From positions 1-5,750 of the forward strand of contig PLSZ01000358.1 in assembly GCA_003164305.1 (NCBI GenBank): a stretch of DNA of 5,750 nt. Reading direction: 5' to 3'. The notes under the pieces were generated by a model, which worked only from the letters and a program-made list of their open reading frames with translations, made no database searches and had not been told where the DNA came from. Positions 1-4,648 of the stretch are shown here, one piece after another (the first letter of the stretch is position 1; the number at the start of each line of letters is the position of its first letter). The translations under genes were made by a program, and so were the position numbers. Source of the DNA: Acetobacteraceae bacterium (GTDB lineage Bacteria; Pseudomonadota; Alphaproteobacteria; Acetobacterales; Acetobacteraceae).

Positions 1-1067
1 TGAGCGCTCGGCTTAAGGCGGAACTCAATTCCGGCACGGTTGGCATCGACGTCATCCAGTGGACCGCGCCATTCGCCGGTTGGCTGTCGCCGCATTTGGA
101 GGATCACGAGAAGCTGCTGGCGAAATATCCCGAATTCGATTGGGATGATTTTTTGCCCTCGGTCCGCGAGATGGCGAGTTACAAGGGGAAGGTACTCGGC
201 ATTCCGTATCGCGTGACGGCGAGCATTCTGAATTACCAGAAGCAAGTTCTGGCCGATGCCGGCATCGACAAAGCGCCGGAGAACTGGGACGAATTTCTGA
301 CCGCGTGCAAAGCCACGACGACGCCGCCGAAACGTTACGGTCTGGGCATCTGGGGCCGCCAGGGACCGGCCATCCTGGGTGGCTTTTCGCCGTTCCTGCG
401 TGGCAACGGCGGAGATTATTTCGACCCAGAAACATGGGAAATCCTGATCAACAACGACAAGGGCGTCGAGGCGCTGGAATACTACGGCGACCTGATGACC
501 AAATACAAAGTCGTCGTTCCCGACGCCATCACCTGGGAGTTCGACGAAATCGTCGCCGGCGGCCAGAACGATCGTTACGCGATGACGCTGACATTGGCGC
601 CCTACGGAACATTGCTGAACGACCCCAAACTCTCCCAAACCGCCGGCCACTGGGCCTGGGCCGTCCCGCCCGGACATCATTCCGTCGCCGAAAGCTGCAC
701 CTCGATGGGCGGCTGGACCTTCAGCGTGCCGAAGAACGGCAAGAACCAGGAATGGGCCTTCGATTTCATCCGCATGGCCTGTAGCAAAGAATGGATGCAA
801 CGCTCGCTGGAACGCGGCAACGCCCCGCCTCGGGTGTCGGTGTTGAACGAACCCAGCGTGGCGGACCGTTTCGGTTGGGCCCCGGTTCTGGCCGCGACGA
901 TGAAGACGGCCAAATTGGAACCGCGCGATCCGATCTGGCCAAGCCTGGACCTGCAATTGCGCTCCGCCGTATCGGCCGTGCTATTGGGCGAGAAATCGGC
1001 TAAAGTGGCCCTCGACGGGGTCGCCGCGGACTGGCGGCGCACCCTGAAGCGAGCGGGATTGAAGTAG
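1..1067 (+). CDS. ABC transporter solute-binding protein, family 1 (5' partial)
   Basis: This is the C-terminal 354 residues of a periplasmic solute-binding protein of the family 1 (SBP_bac_1, carbohydrate-type) ABC importers. The frame is open from base 3 to the TAG at 1065-1067, so the start, signal peptide and probably under 100 residues lie upstream of the window. The TTG at 96 is only an internal codon. Family-like stretches are VIQWTAPFAGWLSP near the partial N-terminus, YKGKVLGIPYRV (the usual 'Y.GK.YGIP' hinge-region motif), NYQKQVLADAGIDKAPENWD (the 'Y.K..f..aGi..pP.TWdE' motif), GGWTFSVPKNGKNQEWAFDF and a terminal helix GVAADWRRTLKRAGLK. Such proteins bind sugars, polyols or other small solutes and deliver them to a membrane permease. 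No permease or ATPase follows, so those must be upstream or elsewhere. The stop codon directly abuts the next gene's ATG, implying cotranscription with the hydrolases. The ligand is unknown. The family call is firm and the specificity is not. Confidence 0.88.
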   Translation, partial: SARLKAELNSGTVGIDVIQWTAPFAGWLSPHLEDHEKLLAKYPEFDWDDFLPSVREMASYKGKVLGIPYRVTASILNYQKQVLADAGIDKAPENWDEFLTACKATTTPPKRYGLGIWGRQGPAILGGFSPFLRGNGGDYFDPETWEILINNDKGVEALEYYGDLMTKYKVVVPDAITWEFDEIVAGGQNDRYAMTLTLAPYGTLLNDPKLSQTAGHWAWAVPPGHHSVAESCTSMGGWTFSVPKNGKNQEWAFDFIRMACSKEWMQRSLERGNAPPRVSVLNEPSVADRFGWAPVLAATMKTAKLEPRDPIWPSLDLQLRSAVSAVLLGEKSAKVALDGVAADWRRTLKRAGLK

Positions 1068-2123
1068 ATGCAAGGTGCTATCGACTGCGACATCCATCCG
1101 GGCGTGCCGGACATCAAGGCTCTACTGCCTTACATGAGCGAGTTCTGGCGCACGTCGTTCGTCGATCGCGGGATCGACGGGTTCGACATGATGAGCTACC
1201 CGCTCGGCGCGCCGATCACCTGCCGCCCCGATTGGCGCGTGGCCGGCGAACGGCCGGGCTCCAGTCTCGATGCGATGCGGACGCAGGCTTTGGATCGGTT
1301 CGACATCGGACTGGCGATCTGCAATCCGCTGACCGGCGGCCAGGTCTCCGTCAGCGAGTCGATGGGTGCCGCGATCTGCTCCGCCGTCAACGACTGGATG
1401 ATCGACAAATGGCTGAACGTGGAGCCAAGGTTGCGCGCGTCGATCGTCGTCCCGGCGCAGGCGCCGCTGCTGGCGGTGGAAGAAATCGAGCGCCTGGCCG
1501 GCGACCATCGTTTCGTCCAGATCCTGCTGCCCGCCGCCTGCGAAATGCTTCTGGGCCGTTCCTATTACTGGCCGATCTACGAGGCCGCGGTGAAGCATGA
1601 TCTGCCGATCGGCATTCACGCCGGCAGCATGTATCGTTACGCGCCCACATCCGGCGGCTGGCCGTCGCATTATCTGCACGATTACGTCGCCAACAGCCAG
1701 TTGTTCGAGGATCAGTTGCTCAGCCTTGTCTCCAACGGCGTGTTCGTAAAATTTCCATCGATAAAATTCGTGTTCATCGAATCCGGCGTCAGTTGGCTGC
1801 CGTCGTTCATCTGGCGCGCGATCAAGACCTGGCGCGGCGTGCGGGCCGAGGTGCCGTGGGTGAACCGTTCGCCCGCCGATATCATCCGCTCCCACATTCG
1901 GGTCACCATGCAGCCGTTCGACGCGCCCGATCAGGAAGCGGTCGAGCGCATCGTCGAACAAATCGATTGCGACGAGATGCTGCTGTTTTCTTCGGACTAT
2001 CCGCACTGGCAGTTCGAGGGCGACGCCATCACGCCGCCCGGCCTGTCGGCTTCCCTTCTGCAACGCATGCGCGTTGACAATCCCCTCGCCACTTATCCGC
2101 GTTTGAAGGAGACCGTGTCATGA
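1068..2123 (+). CDS. Amidohydrolase_2 family metal-dependent hydrolase (first of tandem pair)
   Basis: This is a 351-residue TIM-barrel protein of the amidohydrolase_2 family, which includes ACMSD, gamma-resorcylate decarboxylase and related hydrolases. Probable active-site elements in order are IDCDIHP (D8, H10) at the end of strand 1, PIGIHAGS (H184), FVFIESGVSWLP (E238) and LLFSSDYPHW (D310, H313). The first position of the usual HxH is Asp here, and the usual His before the Gly-rich turn is Glu. The start is ATG 1068, directly after the TAG of the binding-protein gene; it places the metal motif at residues 6-11, as expected. There is no strong Shine-Dalgarno (GAAG at 1061-1064 at best), so translation probably depends on coupling. 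The 3' end overlaps the next gene by ATGA. It shares many blocks with that neighbour (CSAVNDW, EPRLRAS, YWPI, SSDYPHW) but is divergent overall. It is probably cytosolic, since no signal peptide is seen. The reaction could be hydrolysis or decarboxylation; the substrate cannot be assigned. Confidence 0.9.
   Translation: MQGAIDCDIHPGVPDIKALLPYMSEFWRTSFVDRGIDGFDMMSYPLGAPITCRPDWRVAGERPGSSLDAMRTQALDRFDIGLAICNPLTGGQVSVSESMGAAICSAVNDWMIDKWLNVEPRLRASIVVPAQAPLLAVEEIERLAGDHRFVQILLPAACEMLLGRSYYWPIYEAAVKHDLPIGIHAGSMYRYAPTSGGWPSHYLHDYVANSQLFEDQLLSLVSNGVFVKFPSIKFVFIESGVSWLPSFIWRAIKTWRGVRAEVPWVNRSPADIIRSHIRVTMQPFDAPDQEAVERIVEQIDCDEMLLFSSDYPHWQFEGDAITPPGLSASLLQRMRVDNPLATYPRLKETVS
2106..2111 (+). promoter_or_regulatory. 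Shine-Dalgarno for the second amidohydrolase gene
   Basis: AAGGAG lies inside the last codons of the preceding gene, 8 bases before the ATG at 2120. The spacing is near ideal and supports this ATG rather than a later start. Together with the ATGA overlap it indicates translational coupling plus independent initiation. Confidence 0.75.
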
Positions 2124-3223
2124 ACGCGCCTGTCGATGTCGCGCGACACCGCGCCGACGCCTCGTCGAAATACGGCATCATCGATTGCGACGTGCATCCG
2201 TATCCGAAAGCGGGCGCCCTGAACAAGTATTTGTCGGAGCGGTGGCGCAAGCACGTCGCGGAATATGGCCAGATGACCGCGGGCATTTATGCCGCGCGAG
2301 GCACGTATCCGCGGTTCGCGCCCAACACGTCGCGCCGGGATTCGTGGCCGCCGAATGGTGGCGCGCCGGGATCGGATGTCGATTTCATCCGGGAACAATT
2401 GCTCGATCCGTACAACATCACCTATGGTGTGCTGGAACCGCTTCTGGGCGGCAACACCTCACGCAATCTGGATGAGGCGGCGGCTTTGTGTTCGGCCATG
2501 AACGATTGGCAGGCACAGGAGTTTGTCGATCCGGAACCGCGTCTGCGCGCATCAGTATTGATCCCGGCCGAGGATCCGCCGGCCGCGGTGCGGGAAATCG
2601 CGAAGCGCGCGGACGATTGGCGATTCTGTCAGATCCAGTTGGGTTCGAAGACCTCCGAACCGCTCGGCCGCCGGAAATATTGGCCGATCTTCGAGGCCGC
2701 GCTGGAACATGGTTTCTCGATCGGGCTGCATATTGGCGGCACGCAGAGCAGCGCGCCATCTCCCGGTGGATGGCCGCAGTTTTATGTTGAGGATCATCAG
2801 ATGCTGACGCATTCGATGATGAATCAGGCGACGAGTTTGATCCTTGAGGGCGTGTTCGATCGTTATCCGGGCCTGAAGATCGTTCTGATCGAGGGTGGAT
2901 TCGGTTGGGTACCGACGCTCGGTTGGCGGCTGGACGCGCATTGGTCGAAGATGCGCGGCGAGGTTCCGGATTTGCAACGGAAGCCGTCGGATTATTTGAA
3001 GACCAATCTTTGGTATGCGACGCAGCCGGTCGAAGAGCCGGAACATCCCGATGATTTGCGGAAACTGTTCGAGTGGATTGGCTGGGACCGCATGGTGTAT
3101 TCCAGCGACTATCCGCATTGGGACTTCGACGACCCTCACCTCGCATGGCGCTTCCAGATGACCGAGGTGGAGAAACGCAACCTGCTGCACGACAACGCGC
3201 TGGCGGTGTATTCGTTTAAGTAG
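2120..3223 (+). CDS. Amidohydrolase_2 family metal-dependent hydrolase (second of tandem pair)
   Basis: This is a 367-residue paralogue of the preceding gene product with the same TIM-barrel hydrolase landmarks: IIDCDVHP (D24, H26), SIGLHIGG (H204), IVLIEGGFGWVP (E258) and VYSSDYPHWDFDDPH (D330, H333). The C-terminus (LLHDNALAVYSFK) matches the 'NA..ly.l' ending typical of amidohydrolase_2 proteins. Relative to the upstream copy it has about 16 extra N-terminal residues and a different loop after the metal motif (AARGTYPRFAPNTSRRDSWP). The ATG at 2120 overlaps the previous TGA and has a good Shine-Dalgarno. Shared blocks with the neighbour (ALCSAMNDW, EPRLRASVLIPA, YWPIFEAALEHG) point to an old tandem duplication. 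Such enzymes use a mononuclear divalent metal to hydrolyse or decarboxylate small acids, lactones or amides. Which one applies here is unknown. By eye, codon use is somewhat richer in T-ending and TTG codons than in the gene starting at 3515. The gene is followed by a hairpin-rich intergenic region and is probably the last of the operon. Confidence 0.92.
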   Translation: MNAPVDVARHRADASSKYGIIDCDVHPYPKAGALNKYLSERWRKHVAEYGQMTAGIYAARGTYPRFAPNTSRRDSWPPNGGAPGSDVDFIREQLLDPYNITYGVLEPLLGGNTSRNLDEAAALCSAMNDWQAQEFVDPEPRLRASVLIPAEDPPAAVREIAKRADDWRFCQIQLGSKTSEPLGRRKYWPIFEAALEHGFSIGLHIGGTQSSAPSPGGWPQFYVEDHQMLTHSMMNQATSLILEGVFDRYPGLKIVLIEGGFGWVPTLGWRLDAHWSKMRGEVPDLQRKPSDYLKTNLWYATQPVEEPEHPDDLRKLFEWIGWDRMVYSSDYPHWDFDDPHLAWRFQMTEVEKRNLLHDNALAVYSFK

Positions 3224-3230
3224 CTCGCGT

Positions 3231-3256
3231 GGCGGCTGGGTTTTGGCCCGGCCACC
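3231..3256 (+). terminator. Possible terminator hairpin after the hydrolase operon
   Basis: Eight bases after the stop codon, GGCTGGG (3234-3240) can pair with CCCGGCC (3247-3253) with one U-G wobble. Two more G-C pairs (3231-3232 with 3255-3256) lie beyond a single C/A mismatch, and the loop is TTTTGG. No T-run follows, so this is not a classic intrinsic terminator. It could be a weak terminator or an mRNA 3'-end stabilising hairpin. Confidence 0.35.
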
Positions 3257-3319
3257 TGGCGCGACAATCGCGACGAACGGCCACCGGGTCAGGCGTCACG
3301 CGCGCTACCCTGGTTCGCC

Positions 3320-3337
3320 GGCGATCGTTGCATCGCC
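3320..3337. repeat. Short inverted repeat in intergenic region
   Basis: GGCGAT (3320-3325) and ATCGCC (3332-3337) are perfect 6-base inverted arms around CGTTGC. The GGCGATCG portion recurs at 3347-3354. It probably belongs to the same repeat-rich block as the palindrome at 3380-3402. On its own it is short enough to be chance in GC-rich DNA. Confidence 0.3.
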
Positions 3338-3379
3338 AGCTCGAGCGGCGATCGGTCGGGCCAGGTTTCGCGTTGACAG

Positions 3380-3402
3380 ATGGCACGGTCGAGCCGTGCC
3401 AT
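3380..3402. repeat. REP-like palindrome with perfect 9-bp arms
   Basis: ATGGCACGG (3380-3388) and CCGTGCCAT (3394-3402) are exact inverted copies around TCGAG. A third copy of the core, TGGCACGG, lies at 3415-3422 in direct orientation with the left arm. Read on the minus strand, the palindrome translates as VMARLDRAI. This resembles the spurious 'MAGLDPAI'-type peptides that arise from palindromic intergenic repeats dispersed through many alphaproteobacterial genomes. The likely identity is therefore a repetitive extragenic palindrome. The symmetry is seen directly; the assignment to a dispersed family is inference from recalled annotation patterns. An operator is the alternative, because a TTGACA hexamer ends two bases before the left arm. 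Confidence 0.6.
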
Positions 3403-3450
3403 GACGGTAGCGCGTGGCACGGCGTGGTCAGGACGTTGAAGGGACGGGCG

Positions 3451-3471
3451 CGATAACGGGCCCCGTTGTCG
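3451..3471. promoter_or_regulatory. Near-perfect 21-bp palindrome upstream of the aldolase gene; candidate operator or 5'-UTR hairpin
   Basis: CGATAACGGG (3451-3460) and CCCGTTGTCG (3462-3471) are mirror complements around a single C at 3461. Nine of ten positions are Watson-Crick and the tenth (3454/3468) is T/G. The element ends 43 bases before the ATG at 3515. Its size and symmetry suit the site of a dimeric transcription factor, or in RNA a stem just ahead of the ribosome binding site. Which of the two it is cannot be told from one copy. Confidence 0.45.
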
Positions 3472-3508
3472 AATTCCAGCCCGCGGCCTACACCGTCCGG
3501 CGGACCTG

Positions 3509-3520
3509 AAAGGGATGGAG
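3509..3520 (+). promoter_or_regulatory. Ribosome binding site region that bears on the aldolase start
   Basis: AAAGGG at 3509-3514 directly abuts the ATG at 3515, too close for normal initiation there. It is 9 bases from the in-frame ATG at 3524, and GGAG at 3517-3520 is a further candidate only 3 bases from it. The second ATG is therefore a plausible true start, which would shorten the protein by three residues (374 aa). Confidence 0.45.
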
Positions 3521-4648
3521 ACCATGCTACAGACGCCCCCCGCCGTTCCCGGCATGCGAGAGGACGAGATCGACACACCCGCTTTGGTGATCGACCTCGA
3601 CGCCTTCGAGTATAACCTCGACCACATGGCGGCAATGCTCGCGCCGACTGGCGTGAAGCTGCGGGCGCACGCGAAGACGCATAAATCCCCGGTCATCGCC
3701 AAACTGCAAATGACGCGCGGCGCGGTCGGCCAATGCGTGCAGAAAGTCACCGAGGCTGAGATCCTCGCGTGGGGCGGCATTCCCGACATCCTGGTCAGCA
3801 ATCAGGTCGTTGGTGCATCGAAACTGGCCCGGCTTTGCGCGCTGTCTTCAATCGCGAAGGTCGCTGTTTGCGTCGATGATCCCCAACAGGTGGCGTGGAT
3901 CGAAAGCGCGACGGCGGACTCCGGGCGACGCATGACGGTGCTGGTCGAAATCGATGTGGGCGCCGCGCGGTGCGGCGTCCCGGCCGGTCCCGCCGCGGTC
4001 GAACTGGCGAAGCAAATCGCCGCGTCGAAGCACCTGATTTTCGGCGGCCTGCAAGCCTATCAGGGCAGCGCGCAACACAAGCGCACGGTGACGGAACGGC
4101 GAACGCTGATCGGCACCGCCGTCGATGCCGCGCGCCGCACCGTGGAGCAATTGCGCCAACAAGGCCTCGACTGTCCGATCGTCGGCGGCGCCGGCACCGG
4201 AACGTTCCAGATCGAGTCTCACTCCGGCATTTATACAGAGATGCAGTGTGGCAGCTATGTTTTCATGGATGCCGACTACGCGCGGAACCTGGACGAGGCG
4301 GGCAAACCGGTCAGCACCTTCCGCCACGCGCTGTTCGTGCTGGCGACCGTCATGAGTGCCCCGCATACTGGCCTCGCCGTCCTCGACGCCGGCCACAAAG
4401 CGGTGTCGATCGACTCCGGTATGCCAACAGTCTGGAGCAAGCCGGATATCCGTTACGTCAGCGCATCCGACGAACACGGCAAACTGGACGTCGGCAGCGA
4501 AACGACGATGCCGAAGCTTGGCGACAAGCTCAGGCTGGTGCCGGGTCATTGCGACCCGACCGTCGATCGTTACGATTGGTATGTCGGTGTGCGCAACGGA
4601 CGGGTCGAGAGCCTGTGGCCGGTCGCGGCGCGCGGTGGAATGGCTTAA
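3515..4648 (+). CDS. PLP-dependent D-threonine aldolase / 3-hydroxy-D-aspartate aldolase family protein
   Basis: This 377-residue enzyme belongs to the fold-type III (alanine racemase-like) D-threonine aldolase/D-serine dehydratase family. These enzymes cleave D-beta-hydroxy amino acids to glycine plus an aldehyde, or dehydrate D-serine, using PLP and a divalent metal. Visible landmarks are IDTPALVIDLDAFEYNL, then RAHAKTHKSP with the probable PLP lysine K54, EIDVGAARCGV, FGGLQAYQGSAQH, VGGAGTGTF (phosphate-binding loop), IYTEMQCGSYVFMDADY and LRLVPGHCDPT. In the last motif H345 and D347 occupy the metal-ligand positions. His-x-Asp matches D-threonine aldolases, whereas eukaryotic D-serine dehydratases have His-x-Cys. 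This favours aldolase activity. Length is normal for the family. The start could be ATG 3515 or ATG 3524, and spacing from the AAAGGG favours 3524. The gene stands apart from the hydrolase operon behind its own repeat-rich upstream region, so it probably has its own promoter. The stop overlaps that of the convergent amidase gene. A BhcC-like 3-hydroxyaspartate aldolase is an alternative, but no other bhc gene is in view. Confidence 0.9.
   Translation: METMLQTPPAVPGMREDEIDTPALVIDLDAFEYNLDHMAAMLAPTGVKLRAHAKTHKSPVIAKLQMTRGAVGQCVQKVTEAEILAWGGIPDILVSNQVVGASKLARLCALSSIAKVAVCVDDPQQVAWIESATADSGRRMTVLVEIDVGAARCGVPAGPAAVELAKQIAASKHLIFGGLQAYQGSAQHKRTVTERRTLIGTAVDAARRTVEQLRQQGLDCPIVGGAGTGTFQIESHSGIYTEMQCGSYVFMDADYARNLDEAGKPVSTFRHALFVLATVMSAPHTGLAVLDAGHKAVSIDSGMPTVWSKPDIRYVSASDEHGKLDVGSETTMPKLGDKLRLVPGHCDPTVDRYDWYVGVRNGRVESLWPVAARGGMA

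Larger units (their letters stand above)
3224..3514. other. Non-coding intergenic region rich in inverted repeats
   Basis: This 291-base gap lies between two plus-strand genes. Open frames cross it on both strands, but none has a Shine-Dalgarno or recognisable protein content; their products are Arg/Pro/Ser-rich. It contains at least four inverted repeats, at 3231-3256, 3320-3337, 3380-3402 and 3451-3471. A direct repeat CGGCGATCG occurs at 3319-3327 and 3346-3354, and a consensus-like TTGACA hexamer at 3373-3378. The promoter of the aldolase gene should lie here, but no convincing -10 box is visible. The density of symmetric elements suggests a mix of a dispersed palindromic repeat and regulatory sites. 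Confidence 0.6.

Noticed and set aside
96..98. TTG as the start of the solute-binding protein gene
   Set aside because: The frame stays open upstream to the window edge with family-like sequence (VIQWTAPFAGWLSP), so this is an internal Leu codon.
1122..2063. A 313-codon minus-strand frame opposite the first hydrolase
   Set aside because: It is antisense to a gene with clear family motifs. Its composition is rich in Arg, His, Asp and Gly, and there is no start signal.
2418..3146. A 242-codon minus-strand frame opposite the second hydrolase
   Set aside because: The Ser/Arg/Pro-rich product is typical of antisense translation in GC-rich DNA, and the opposite strand has a convincing gene.
3229..3456. 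A 75-codon plus-strand frame in the intergenic region
   Set aside because: It has a non-ATG start (GTG), no Shine-Dalgarno and no recognisable content, and it runs straight through the inverted repeats.
3436..3457. TTGAAG (3436-3441) and GATAAC (3452-3457) as a promoter pair
   Set aside because: The spacing is only 10 bases, far from the 16-18 needed, and no better partner is present for either hexamer.
3495..3505. Short inverted repeat GTCCG-G-CGGAC before the aldolase ribosome binding site
   Set aside because: A usable hairpin would have only a 4-bp stem and a 3-base loop. This is common by chance in GC-rich DNA.
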